The translations under genes and the position numbers were made by a program. DNA of 64,000 nt from Piper betle (taxonomy: Eukaryota; Streptophyta; Magnoliopsida; Piperales; Piperaceae). This document shows positions 35,183 through 46,462 of this stretch, piece by piece; the stretch's first letter is position 1, and the number at the start of each line of letters is the position of its first letter. The notes under the pieces are model-generated. The model ran no database searches, was not told the DNA's origin, and saw only the letters and a list, made by a program, of their open reading frames with translations. Location: assembly GCA_033002965.1 (NCBI GenBank), contig JAURVB010013118.1:31167-95166 (forward strand), written 5' to 3'.

Positions 35183-35638
35183 ACATATATAACATATCTG
35201 TATTGTCTAGCGAATTTCATCACTTGATTGGTTACATTTTATTATTACTAAGAACATCTAAAACATTGATGGAGCCGGGCTTTCTCGGCTCCGAGAGCCC
35301 ACCATACCTGGGCCGAGGATAAAACATGGACTTTCTTTAATGGGCCATAGTCATCGAGCCCACATCCACATTCCCTTGTATCCATCCTCTATCCCCTTGA
35401 GACACAAAATCTCCCAAAAGAAAAAGAAAGAGAGGGCGGCGCAATGAAGAAGAAGAGCGTCGGTCATTTCATATCATGGCTTCTTCCTCCTCCCCCTCTT
35501 TCGCCTCCCTCCCAACCTTTGCCGGTAGCTCTCTTCTGTTCCTTTTATTTCGTTTGCAATTGAGTGGAAATGCACTGTGAGCTTAGTGTGTATGGCAACT
35601 AACTACGCTTTGGAAAATATAAAAACAAAGTGGGGCTC

Positions 35639-35687
<49 letters not shown>
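35639..35687. repeat. (AT)n microsatellite
   Basis: About 24 AT units, interrupted once by AAAT. It is followed at 35747-35775 by a GCCGTCCGAT...ATCCGACGGC inverted repeat, suggesting the tract lies in or beside a transposon remnant. Confidence 0.85.
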
Positions 35688-35692
<5 letters not shown>

Positions 35693-35769
35693 AAAGGTTG
35701 TTGTAATAGAGCACAACCACCGTGGCTGTACTCGAATTTGTTTAGAGCCGTCCGATTGAGATCCGACGG

Positions 35770-36362
35770 CTGTGAATAAAATCGCGCCCTCCTTTGTTTC
35801 ACTGCAATATGCTCCTCCGCGGCGTGCAATCCGCCATCGCCGGTGGAGTCCTCCTCGGCCACGGTGGCGGTGGAGACGACGATGGTACACTTACCCTCCT
35901 TATCTTCTCTGACGCACCTCTCCCCTACCTTTGTCTTCGCCAAGCCCATCCCTTCCCCCACCTCAAAGGTGTGTCGTCCTTCCATGGAATCCTGGCGAAG
36001 CTCGCCGCCCACACCGTCCTGGCCAAGCCCGCCGCAGCCAACTTAGCCTGCATCGGCAGCGTTGATTGAGGAAATGATAACGGTGGACTCGCCGGCGATC
36101 GCTTCCTCATCGGATTCCCAAGCCAACGCCTCACGGCGGCGGTGCTGCACGGTGTCCGGGAGAAACAGAGCCACCGACTTGGTAGAGTATCCAAAAGATT
36201 GCAGCTTCAGAAGACATAGCCGGCGTTGGAGTCGATGGAGGTGATGGAGTCGGTGGTGTAGGTGACGGCGGGCGGCGATCGCCGGCGGTCGGGGTGGAGT
36301 GGCAAAAGCAGAGGAGGGGACGATTGGGGGGAAAAACGACTCGATGGCAATTTCGTAATAAA
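35770..36362 (+). repeat. GC-rich stretch resembling the family-1 repeat interior
   Basis: A GC-rich block with several overlapping short frames. It ends in GGCAATTTCGTAATAAAAACTTGACTCG (positions 36341-36368), which matches the GGCAAACTCGTAAATAAG...TTGACTCG junction of the family-1 copy at 2585-2615. I read it as a fragment of that repeat rather than as a gene. A transit-peptide-like MASSSSPSFASLPTFA frame at 35475 just upstream is unexplained. Confidence 0.45.
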
Positions 36363-36750
36363 AACTTGACTCGTTCTCGACTCGAGTCAATATTAAGAAA
36401 TATATCCCAAAAAATATAAAAATATAAAAATATAATAAAATACCATAAAATAAAATAATTGAGTTATAATTAATTATTTTCTTATATGGTATTTTAATCT
36501 ATTTTTTTCATATTTTTCGAGATATATTTTGTAATATTGATACGAGTCGAGACCAAATCAAATTTTTATTTTAAAACTACCCTTCTCGAAAAAAATAAAA
36601 AAAATAGGGTAAAATATTATAAAATAGAACAATCCATTAGAATTTAATTATTTTATTTTCTGGTATTTTCTTGTACTTTTTATATATTTTTCAGGATTTT
36701 TTTAATATTGACCCGAGTCATGACCATGTCGGGTCAATATTAAGAAATTA
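36363..36750. repeat. Alternating inverted-repeat array (about 100-bp arms)
   Basis: One AT-rich arm (GACTCGAGTCAATATTA...CCATAAAATAAAATAATT) occurs forward at about 36368-36460, inverted at about 36475-36560, forward and degenerate at about 36580-36635, inverted at about 36640-36722, and starts again forward at about 36730. The left arm continues the family-1 fragment. A transcript through it would fold into long hairpins. The array ends at the acceptor of the argininosuccinate synthase exon. Confidence 0.7.
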
Positions 36751-37611
36751 GAAGGCGAGAAGATGTTATTGAATATGCAAAGAAACATAATGTCCCTGTT
36801 CCAGTAACCAAGAAATCTATCTACAGCTGAGACCGTAATTTGTGGCACATCAGCCATGAGGTATTTAAACTAATCTTCCGTGATTTTGATACTGTGTAAC
36901 TTGTGGTTTTGCAATGAGCTGCCAGTGAAAAGAGCAGAATGTAAACTTGGATGGTGTCAGGGAGTAATTGGGGTAGCTGGACTTTCGGAGGACATTGAAA
37001 TGTTATAACTTTAACTTGAGATCAAGTCTGATGTCAAACGAAGAAAAAGACTGGTGCATTATGCTCTTTTTCACCTAAGAAAAAGTTAGCCTGCTCATTA
37101 CTTAAGTGACTGTAGATATTGAGAAATAAGATCTTGGAGAAGACGGATTAAGCATGCAGCTAGTCTCTGTGAGAACACAATTGATGGCATATTATTTGAT
37201 GTGGTTCCATGCTGATGTATCTGAAATATTTATTTGACTAGGTACAAGTTTTGCTCGGTCAAGGCGGAGTTGCTTTTTGAGACTTGGACTACGTAGTAAA
37301 ATATTTTGATTGAAAAATGACTTTCTTCAATTGGCTTCTATCCTCCTGTCTCCCTACTCACCTGACACCCCAGTGAACATATTGCTAACTTTTACTTTGA
37401 CTGGCAGCTCTCTCCTGGTGAGTGCAGCTCTCTTTGGACGAGAAAGTACACATGTTATTTAATTTTATGTATTAGGGTATGACTTTGTGGTTGATATTTG
37501 TTTATGGTCCCATATTATTGAAGGGTGGCATTTTAGAAGATCCCGCGAATGAATCAGAGAAGGATATGTTTGTGATGTCTGTGGACCCTGAAGATGTCCC
37601 AGTGACCTGGA
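36750..37611 (+). pseudogene. Argininosuccinate synthase fragment (two exons)
   Basis: The exon at 36750-36860 reads REDVIEYAKKHNVPVPVTKK then SIYS, a stop, then DRNLWHISHE. The family has SIYSRDRN, so CGA has become TGA (36828-36830). A 663-bp intron with GT-AG ends follows, then the exon 37524-37611, ILEDPANESEKDMFVMSVDPED. Argininosuccinate synthase joins citrulline and aspartate in plastid arginine synthesis. The rest of the gene is missing on both sides; on the left it is replaced by the inverted-repeat array. Intron retention shows a DNA-level fragment, and one nonsense change with good conservation suggests recent decay. Confidence 0.85.
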
Positions 37612-38008
37612 GTAAGTCGCATCATCTAATTAATCCACTAGCTAGTCTGAAAGACGTGAAATGCTCTTTTGTTCCTTGTTTTTGTTTTTAAATTATGATA
37701 TGTAATTCTTCAAGTTGGGGTTTTTTCCGAGTCTTCGAGGTGTTGTGGTTTTTGTTTTATGAATTGTAGGAAATAAGATGGTAACGGTGTAGTGTTTTTG
37801 GTAAAAAATTTCAGGTGGGTATGCATGTGCGGACAATCAGTGGGCCATTGAGGTTTAAAGGCCGCGGGCGGTATCGTACGCTGTTTCTTGTTCGTAAAAC
37901 TTTATTGCAAAAAATGAGAAGGATAGCGTGGCGGAAAGAATTGGTGAGAAACGAAGAGATGCAATTTGTCGAGTTATGAAATTGAATTGAATGAATATAA
38001 GAATATAT

Positions 38009-38050
<42 letters not shown>

Positions 38051-38460
38051 TCCTAGGAAAAAAACTATATAAAATATATTTCATTGATGAATCATTACAC
38101 AACAAATCGAGAGTCGTCTCTGAAAACGCAATGAAAGGAGAGCTAATATCTATTAATTGAGGATGCCGCAAGAGAAAACTATGAAATTCAACAATGCATA
38201 TGCGAAGTCGATCCTGGTTTTTTTATTAAAAAGGAAAGAAAAAAAGGTACGCAGGTGTTCATTGAATGGGATTAATATCAAGATATAGATGTGAGATGGA
38301 AGAGGTGGGAGGCAAGATTATCCACATCTTGTCTGGTAGAAGAACGATAATGTAGAATAATTTAGAAAAGTCGATCAAGCATAATAACCGCATCTTGGAT
38401 CACTGCTAATAATACCAGACGATTGATTATAACGTGCTTATTTATCACGGATTAACGAGC
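37612..38460. other. Spacer with (AT)n microsatellite
   Basis: No gene recognised. A (TA)n tract runs about 38003-38049. The next part of argininosuccinate synthase is not found here. Confidence 0.5.
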
Positions 38461-38472
38461 TTCAAGTTAGCC

Positions 38473-38690
38473 AGCCCATTTAATGATCGTGTTCTTGCTT
38501 ACGCCCAGTAATCTCAATCACAAGTCACAGCCCAAGCCCATGGTGATAGGGTTAAATCCGTTATCCAAAACCCCTAACCTTCCAAGTTCCAAAAACCCTA
38601 TCGAAGAGGTCCCCGCCCTGCACCACCTCCACCTCCTCCTCCTCCTCCTCCTCCTCCACTCTACTCCGTCTGCAGACTGATAAACCCTAA
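38473..38690 (+). promoter_or_regulatory. CBF5 promoter: site II elements and telo-boxes
   Basis: Three AGCCCA (TGGGCT, site II) motifs at 38473-38478, 38529-38534 and 38535-38540. Telo-box AAACCCTA lies at 38593-38600 and AAACCCTAA at 38682-38690, with a relaxed version near 38567. This pairing is known from promoters of plant ribosomal-protein and snoRNP genes active in dividing cells, and fits the gene that follows. A (CTC)n tract lies at about 38628-38657. Confidence 0.7.
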
Positions 38691-38800
38691 AAACAAAATT
38701 ATAAACCCCCACCGGACACCACCTTCCATTCCATTTCCCCTCTCAATCAGTCCAAGAGGGAAAAGAGGAGCAAAATAAAAAATAAAAAAACAAGTAAAAA

Positions 38801-40700
38801 ATGTCTTCCTCTCCGATCCCGGCCTCCGACGACGACAACAACAGCAGCAGCATCAGCAATAGTAACCGTAAGAAGAAGAAGAAGACGGAGAAGCACGACC
38901 ACCCACCACCTTCTCCGATGGTCGATGCCAAGGAGGAGTACCACCTGATCAAGCCGCAGTCGTTCACCCCGGCCATGGACACCTCCCAGTGGCCCATCCT
39001 GCTCAAGAACTACGACCGGCTCAACGTCCGCACCGGCCACTACACGCCGCTCCCCACCGGCTACTCGCCTCTGCAAGCGCCCCATCCAGGAGTACCTCCG
39101 GTACGGCGTCCTCAACCTGGACAAGCCAGCCAACCCTTCCTCCCACGAGGTCGTCGCCTGGATCAAGCGCATCCTCCGGGTCGACAAGACGGGCCACAGC
39201 GGCACCCTCGACCCCAAGGTCACCGGCAACCTCATCGTCTGCATTGACCGCGCCACCCGCCTTGTCAAGTCCCAGCAGGGCGCCGGCAAGGAGTACGTCT
39301 GCGTCGCCCGCCTCCACTCCGCCGTCCCCGACCCCGCCCGCGTCGCCCGAGCCCTCGAGACCCTCACCGGCGCCGTCTTCCAGCGCCCGCCCCTCATCTC
39401 CGCCGTCAAGCGCCAGCTCCGCATCCGCACCATCTACGAAAGCAAGCTCCTTGAGTACGACCCCGACCGCCACCTCGTCATCTTCTGGATCTCCTGCGAG
39501 GCCGGCACCTACGTCCGCACCATGTGCGTCCATCTCGGCCTCCTCCTCGGCGTCGGTGGCCATATGCAGGAGCTTCGCCGTGTCCGGTCGGGCATCATGG
39601 GGGAGGGGGACAACATGGTGACCATGCACGACGTCATGGACGCTCAGTGGACCTACGACAACTACAGGGACGAGGCCTACCTGAGGAGGGTGGTGATGCC
39701 CCTCGAAGTCCTTCTCACCAGCTACAAGAGGCTGGTCGTCAAGGACTCTGCCGTCAACGCCATCTGCTACGGGGCCAAGCTCATGATCCCCGGCCTGTTG
39801 AGGTTTGAGAACGACATCGACGTCGGAGAAGAGGTGGTCCTGATGACCACCAAGGGGGAGGCAATTGCTCTGGGGATCGCCCAGATGACCACGGCGGTGA
39901 TGGCTACCTGCGACCATGGTGTCGTCGCCAAAATTAAGAGGGTTGTGATGGACAGGGATACTTATCCTAGGAAATGGGGGCTGGGTCCTCGCGCTTCCAT
40001 GAAGAAGAAGATGATTGCGGAGGGGCTGCTGGACAAACACGGGAAGCCGAACGACAAGACCCCGGCAGAGTGGATGAGGAATGTGGTCCTCCCCACCGGT
40101 GGGGATTCCATGATTGCCAGCCTTGCAGCTGCCGATGCTCCTGCCACAACCGCCAAGGATTCCACGCTGCTGCTGCTGCTGCTGCGAATGTTGGGAAGGA
40201 GGAGGAAGAGGAGAAGAAGGAGAAGAAGAAGAAGACGAAGAAGAAGAAGGAAAAGAAGGATGAGGATGATGACGAGGGTGGAGAAGGGAAGAAGCGCAAG
40301 TTTGAGGAAACTGATGGCAGCCCTGTTACCGTTGTGGAAAAGAAGACAAAGGTGGATGTAGTTGAGATAGGGGATAAGAAGGAGAAGAAAGCTATGGAGA
40401 AAGTGGAGAGTGAGAAGAGTGAGAAGAAGAAAAAAGAAAGACAAGAAGGAGAAGGACAAGCCAGTGGTAGAGTCATCTGATGACGAGAAGGAAAAGAAGA
40501 AGAAGAAAGATACGGCTAAAAGCGAGGCTGCGTCCTCCGATGAGGAGACTGCTGAAAAGAAGAAAAAGAAGAAGAAGAGTAAAGACATTGACAACGGTAA
40601 TGCCGATGACGGCGAAACAGATAGAAGCGAGAAGGAGAAAAAGAAAGATAAGACGAAGAAGAAGAAAAATAATAAAGATTCAGATGAAGGGCAAGTGTAG
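38801..40700 (+). CDS. CBF5: CBF5/dyskerin (H/ACA pseudouridine synthase), three 1-nt frameshifts
   Basis: One exon. The N-terminus has a KKKKK nuclear signal, then [20 protein letters not shown] and [11 protein letters not shown] (dyskerin-like domain). TruB domain: [16 protein letters not shown], catalytic Asp in [34 protein letters not shown] domain: [21 protein letters not shown]. The C-terminal tail is rich in Lys and acidic residues. The protein is the catalytic subunit of nucleolar H/ACA snoRNPs and is also linked to telomerase RNA. Frame breaks: one extra base near 39070 (CTGCAAGCGC), one base lost near 40165 beside a (CTG)n run, one extra A in the A-run near 40430. Corrected length would be about 630 residues (Arabidopsis about 565). 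The first break would truncate the protein before the catalytic domain. Catalytic residues are conserved and the promoter looks intact, so sequence error and a fresh pseudogene are both possible. Lack of introns is common for plant CBF5. Confidence 0.85.
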
Positions 40701-42453
40701 GGACCGACCGAACAAGTGGACTGGAGCTAGCAATTGTATTCCTGAGGCTGTCATCACCAACTGGAGAACTCGCTTTCGGTGTGATGGTTTTTGGTTCGCT
40801 CGTACTTGTGTTTTCATGCAAACCAAGAAATGGAAGCTTGTTGCAAGGTTGGCCTCTTTGTACTTGGACTTGTTTTATGAAGCTGCCGGGGTAATTTTTA
40901 TATCATTTGATGTGTGTAACCATGCTGCTACTGATATTTTGTGATGTGAGGTATCTTCTGCCAGCGTTTTGCATCTTAATAAATCTATTAGGTAGTTTTC
41001 TTTCGAAATACCTGCTGGGTATTGAATATTGAATGCATAGTCTCTGTGTTCACGTATCTATTGATTGATGGTTAAACTTGAGATGCTGCAAATCATGGCC
41101 GTGTCTCTTGTGCGTTCTCTTCATCCAGTCCAGTCATAGAAAGAATGCATGATGTACATTTGGTGTTTAACAGCAGATATTTTTACATTAGGATCATGGG
41201 TGTAATATTTGGAAATTCATCTTGTTTAGTATTGCTTTAAAATCAGAGGTAATGCAAATAAGATGCTTCTTTTTTAATTAACATTTTGTTTAGGAGTTGA
41301 CGATTGATGAAAATATTTCAGTAAGGAAGTATGTTATTGAAGTTCAGAGTTATTTGGAAATGGAAAGTATGACCTCGAGGGATTTTGTGGGGATGTATGT
41401 CTTTCATGGCGGAGGAGTCGAGAATATATTTTTGAAGTGGCGAAATATCAAGCTTAGGATAAAAATTGTGACTGGAAATTCATATCCGCTAGTTTTATAA
41501 CTACTTACGTAGATAATTAAGCATCTTGCTCTTGGCGATGGTTGTTCACGTCTAACTGCCTGAGTGAAGTGACTGTCCAGTAGAAATTTTTAGTAATTTT
41601 CTTTCTTTTTTTGGTGTATTTTCTGGCAGTTGAGAATACTATTTCTTCGTTTTTCCTGCAGCATAGGGTTGATCTTCCCACGTGTTAGAACCATAATTCC
41701 TTCTGGCTTTCTTTGCCCTAACGAAGATTGATATTAGCTCTTTCTGAATGTTCTGTTCAGACAAAAACTTTTTTTTTGGAAATCTGATCTTTATTTGTAG
41801 AAACAACCAAATTTTGATGGGATTCAGAGTTAGCTCGTCTCTGCAATGGTGCTTATAGTGACATGTTTTAGGACAGTGAAGGATTATTATTGTACTTTAA
41901 ACTTGCATACTTTCAGTAACGTTTGGTTTTGTTGGTGATCTTTTCGTACGTTATGATTAATATCAACATTCTATTTGGGTACATAATTTATTTATTTATT
42001 TACTCTACCAGCAATGAAGTATTCGTGGTTAGTGATTTAATTAACTCAAAACGATTAATACAACCATGAATATAGAAGCAAGGAAGTCCTTGTCTACATT
42101 CCACTAAACAGAGCATCAGTGGCGAAGGTGCTTCAAAAAATGGCATAGACAAACATAAAATACGGCAGATCTGGGTACTTCGTCCCCCTGTTTTTATCTC
42201 CAGCACTACAGGGTGAAAAAATGGCAGACAGTAAAACATTCATTGACAACTTAGAAATGGCCAACAACGAAAAAACAAAGACTGAAATTATCAGTGACGA
42301 TCTGGTTAGTCTTTGAAATTCCATGGCACGAACAATACCAAGTTTGTCTTACAAAAAATACCTTCCCGTTAACCTGAAGAGCATATATATTTCCCTTGAA
42401 ATGAAGTAGTACCAGTTGCGGTCCGTATCACAAAGCAAAGCCTCATAGCGTTA
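40701..42453. other. CBF5 3' flank and spacer, no gene seen
   Basis: The first 300 bases are a probable 3' UTR. Beyond that no protein, tRNA or snoRNA box set was recognised. A 67-codon frame at 41297-41500 has no recognisable domain. Confidence 0.5.
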
Positions 42454-42740
42454 ACAAAGCATCAATTAGTAACTCGACCTGTGCAATTTCTCCTCACAGG
42501 AAACTGGCCAATGCACATTACAGTTTCAGGTCTGTCGACAAAGCATCAATTAGTTACTCAACTTCTTCACTTTCTCGTCACAGGAAACTGACTCAACTTC
42601 TTCACTTTCTCGTCACAGGAAACTGGCCAATGCACATTACAGTTTCAGGTCTGTCGACAAAGCATCAATTAGTAACTCAACTTCTTCAATTTCTCGTCAC
42701 AGGAAACTGGTCAATGCACATTACAGTTTCAGGTATGTCG
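42454..42740 (+). repeat. Three-copy 84-bp tandem repeat
   Basis: Units at 42454-42537 (84 bp), 42538-42656 (119 bp) and 42657-42740 (84 bp) start ACAAAGCATCAATTAGT and end CAGTTTCAGGT-TGTCG. The middle unit is longer because a 35-bp piece starting ACTCAACTTCTTCAC is itself duplicated (84+35=119). The units are close to identical. Confidence 0.9.
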
Positions 42741-42959
42741 TCCATGTACCCGCACACTAAGATGCTTAGTAACATGCCTGGTTTTCAACTTCACCACCTT
42801 TCTTCCCAATGCATTTCTTAACCTCGTTGCACGTAGTAGTATTTCATCCGGTGGCATATTCCTCATGCATACACTCGCTTGCTCTTATTTTTAGAGTATA
42901 TGAAAATATGCAGCTATTTTTTTATATATTTGATTGTAAAATTATTTTTACGCTGAATA

Positions 42960-45518
42960 GCGCATTAAAACGTGTTATATACTAGTTTGGGCAGGTTATT
43001 AATTATAAAACATTTCATTTTGATGTTATAGAGTGTATTATATGTTATGGTATTTTTTAATATTTTTAAAATTTTTAGAATTTATTAGTAGTTAATTATT
43101 ATTTTTAATTCGAGTTGGAGTCTAGTTAATTTTTATTTACGAAATTGCCACCCTAATCGCCACTGCGACACCACCTCCCGCCACTGCACCACCGCCGATC
43201 AATGTCGCTGAGCTCCACTGGAGTTCGCCAAGCATCCCTTGTCTTCCTGGCCGTCGCCAAGCCTCCACTATACAAGGGAGCCGTATGCTTGTGCCACGCT
43301 GTAGATGCTATTTTGTAGCTGACAGTGCCGCTCCTCTGCCACCATGCCACCGTCGCCTCCCCTTTCAACCCATACACCTTGCCTCCACGTGTGCAGCCGT
43401 CAAGACCGGCCAAGGGCCGATCGGGCAAACTGACCTATCCCGGCCGATCCACGGCCGTCACCGGCGACCATTGCCACTGCCACAGCCCTCACCACCACTG
43501 TGGTCATGTCGAGCTGCAGTGCCAACTCACAACCTGAACCACCTTGCTGGAAAAGTCACTAGAAAATTGTTCGAAGTCATCGAAAAACCAAATTTGCTGG
43601 AATTCGCCAAAAATCGCTGGATTTTCATCAAAGTCATCCAGCCAAACCCGATCGAACTTCGGACTCTGTTAGGTGCCAAATTCAAGTCTCGAATAGGGTG
43701 ACAAACCCTAGTTGTCGTTGATTGCTAGCGACTCGAGGTATAATTTACTCTCATCTAAGTATTTAAAATTGATAATTATTAACACATCATGCCAGGATTT
43801 GATTGATTGACATAGTAAAATATTTTTATTATAAATAAAAATGAATTTATATGATTTGAACGATATGAAATAAATGCTGATGAATTGATTTAGTAAATTA
43901 AGTATGAATTGTGAATTAACTGCAATGTAAATTAGGAAATCACGATGTGAATTGATATGAATACTTGATATAAGTATGTTACTTAAGATGTGTAACTAAA
44001 TCATTCAGATATTGTGTGTCAATTTCTAAATTTGATGTATAGGTACGGAGTAGGAGCTCGCCGCCTAGTTGCATAGACACGATTGAAGCTTCTACTAAGT
44101 CTATTTAGGACTCGCTTCTGGTTTGACCTTCTCACTTCATTGTGATTTAATTTAATAGGTAAGCGAACGTGTCAAGCAGTGGATTTATCGTATCCCAATC
44201 CACACGGGCCATTTAGCCGTACGAATTTCTTGATTACTAACCTTCGAGGATGAGATCCCTCGAGTTTGTTTTAGAAAACTCAAATTTAAATCATGATACC
44301 TTTGGGCCTATTATATTATAATCCCTACCAAGACTTATGTATGTGTAGTTTTCTCAATTTTTGAGTGAGATATGAAACAAGAAGAAAATGTCAGTCATAG
44401 CGGGCTCTGAATTGGTAAGCGAGCTATTCCATTTCCGAGGGATCTTGACAACTCCATATTGTGAGTTCCTCAAACCCGGAGAAGTGTGGAGGATTGCATG
44501 TACTTCAATTTAGTGTATGCCTAAACTTGTGAATTTAAAAGGTACTGAAAGAGCCTACTTAAGAGTACTTGACTCGGCCTCTGTGCTATAGGCTAAGAGT
44601 GATACGAAGGATGTAAAGGGCTTTAGGATAATTGATTTTCTCATGCGAGGGATAGTTTAAAAATGTTGAGGTATCTAACAAGCTAGAATGGGACACTATC
44701 AGGTTGAGGCTGACAACTCTTGATTAGTGCCTTTATGAGTAATTCTAATGAAGAAATATATGATGGATTTTATTTAACAAGAGAGTCATCTCTTCCATGT
44801 TAGTTCGACTGTTAGTTATTTTTGGACTAGTAACAGTTATTACCAACGTTTTTCGTATTATATGTGGAGGTAAGAACCCGAATGAATGAGCGTTGTTGGG
44901 ACCGCAGAGAAGCAGTAACGTAATTTGCACACATGCACCTCCCGAGAATGAATGACAATGTGAAGTGATGAACTGTTATGCATTCTATTGAGAATAAATT
45001 ATATGATGTTTGATTGCAAGAATTATTACTTGAAAAATCATAAAATGATCTGTGTGTGAATATTGTTGTGAATGGAACTAAATAGGATGAGCTAAGGGGG
45101 TCGAGACCCTACACAATAAGATAAAAAAGATTATGATGTGAATGATAGGTGAAAATACAATGTTTTAGTATTGTTTTACGTTTTTATCGTTATATATAAG
45201 TAATATCTATTATTGATAGATTGATCCCTATTACACTTTTAGAGGAGAATCTGTCCATTTTAGTTTTAAAACTCTTATTTTTTGAACTTTCAATGAGTTT
45301 GTGTTATTTTAAATATGAATTGCATATCATAGCAATCATTTAAAATAATGTTAAAACCTAAGTATCTCATCTATGCATTGAATGTTTCATCACTATCTTG
45401 AGACGTAGAGGGTAAATTCGGATTAACTTAGTTGAATTAAGTAAATTAACTAACAGTTAGGTCGCCAGTAGTATTTTTGGTCCGGTTCACGAGTGAATCG
45501 ATTTAGGGTGTTATATCA
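42960..45518 (-). repeat. Family-1 LTR-like repeat, copy C (about 2.5 kb)
   Basis: An inverted, diverged copy of 658-3038 with the same blocks in reverse: GGTTATTAATTAT (42994), TTTACGAAATTGCC (43136), GC-rich stretch (43140-43560), GACAAACCCTAG (43700), GGAGTAGGAGCTCG (44046), GAGGATGAGATCCCTCGAG (44246) and CCTCAAACCCGGAGAAG (44470). Its start on the minus strand is TGATATAACACCC at 45518. The far end (near 42960) is truncated. Frames such as 43285-43701 lie in its GC-rich stretch and are not supported as genes. Confidence 0.6.
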
Positions 45519-45932
45519 CAAGTGGGCCCCACTAAGATTTATAAGAATTTTGAAAAGTAGAATTCTGGCTATCGGCACCTGAGCACCTTGAATCCTAGCA
45601 CTCTGCATCCCAATGTTGAATCACAACTATTTTCTTCATCACGGGGACCAACGCTCGAGCGCTCAGCATCCCAGAGCTCAAGTGCCAGGGTTTTGGTTAA
45701 GGCACCAAGTTGTACTTTTTGATCTAAATTTATTATGGATCATCTTCCAACTCTTATACCCTGGTAGAATAATATTAATCAACACTTTAATACCAAAATT
45801 ATAATAATTTCTCGCTTTATTAATAATACCTAATAAACTCCTAAACTAATAAAAGTGAATTATAAATGATTAGAAACATGACAAAAATCAACATAAAATG
45901 TAAAGAATAATAACTATTTTATCGAGTTATCA
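45519..45932 (-). repeat. Family-2 LTR piece (i)
   Basis: The minus strand starts TGATAACTCGATAAAATAG at 45932 and runs to a GTGGGGCCCACTTG block that abuts family-1 copy C. It matches 51960-52360 (same strand) and 53351-53750 (opposite strand), sharing AGAGTTATTATTCTTTGCA-like starts and the TTTGGTGTAAAAA and GGTATAAGAGTT blocks. It is probably the 5' part of an LTR into which family 1 inserted. Confidence 0.6.
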
Positions 45933-46308
45933 ACTAGTCGATTTATTTCTTTTAACATGGCATGGTATCATTATTAGACTTGGTATGGTGTAGGATGGAA
46001 TGCTTAAACACAAATCTACATATGAAATTATGTCTCCAGAAGATATAGGCTTGAGTCGTGGTAACGATTCTGGTATGGTACTTGGAAAGCTTAGGTGAGG
46101 AGCTATTCGTTCATCTCACGTCAAATTATCTATAAAAATAGCACGAGAGCTATCATAAATTTATGTTCCATTTTCCTTGTATTGTTGATGCTAGGGGAAG
46201 AGTCTTTATACAGATCTCTATGGCCTTTTGAGTTAATTCATTCAAACGCTATTTATCTTTATACCCAGATCATTTCATCGTTGATGCATTTCAAGTAACA
46301 CAATTCTA

Positions 46309-46462
46309 AAAAGGACAGCCAGATGCACAAAGGCTCCCGCATATTCAGTTCCGGTGTGGGTAAGGGTGTATTGTAGCAACCTCATCCTGCATTTTTGCAA
46401 GAGGCTGGCTCTACCACTCGGACCTGAGACCTCTCCGTCACAATATTGCAAGAATGCCTGAA
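46309..46462 (-). repeat. SINE-like, tRNA-related repeat
   Basis: The minus strand reads GGTCCGAGTGGTAGAGCCAG, CTTGCAAAAATGCAGG, CACCCTTACCCACACCGGA, GCGGGAGCCTTTGTGCA and CTGGCTGTCCTTTTT. This order resembles plant SINE-like sequences with a tRNA-like head and a CTGTCCTTTT end. No clear target duplication was found. Confidence 0.4.

Noticed and set aside
39021..40040. Long minus-strand open frame (339 codons) opposite CBF5
   Set aside because: It is a shadow of the GC-rich CBF5 coding strand; the + strand has clear dyskerin motifs and the minus frame has none.
39962..40594. Ser/Phe/Leu-rich minus-strand frames resembling a membrane protein
   Set aside because: They are the complement of the Lys-rich CBF5 tail, an artefact of AAG/GAG repeats.
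38801..40700. CBF5 as a processed retrocopy because it lacks introns
   Set aside because: Plant CBF5 genes are commonly intronless, there is no poly-A tail or target duplication, and a fitting promoter is present.
42454..42740. CRISPR-like direct repeats
   Set aside because: Units are contiguous without spacers and the genome is a plant; this is a simple tandem repeat.
43285..43701. 138-codon frame in the GC-rich stretch
   Set aside because: It lies inside family-1 copy C, and the equivalent stretch in other copies does not keep the frame.
45508..45932. 45519-45932 plus family-1 copy C as one element
   Set aside because: 45519-45932 matches the family-2 LTR starts at 52360 and 53351, which occur without copy C, so two separate repeats abut here.
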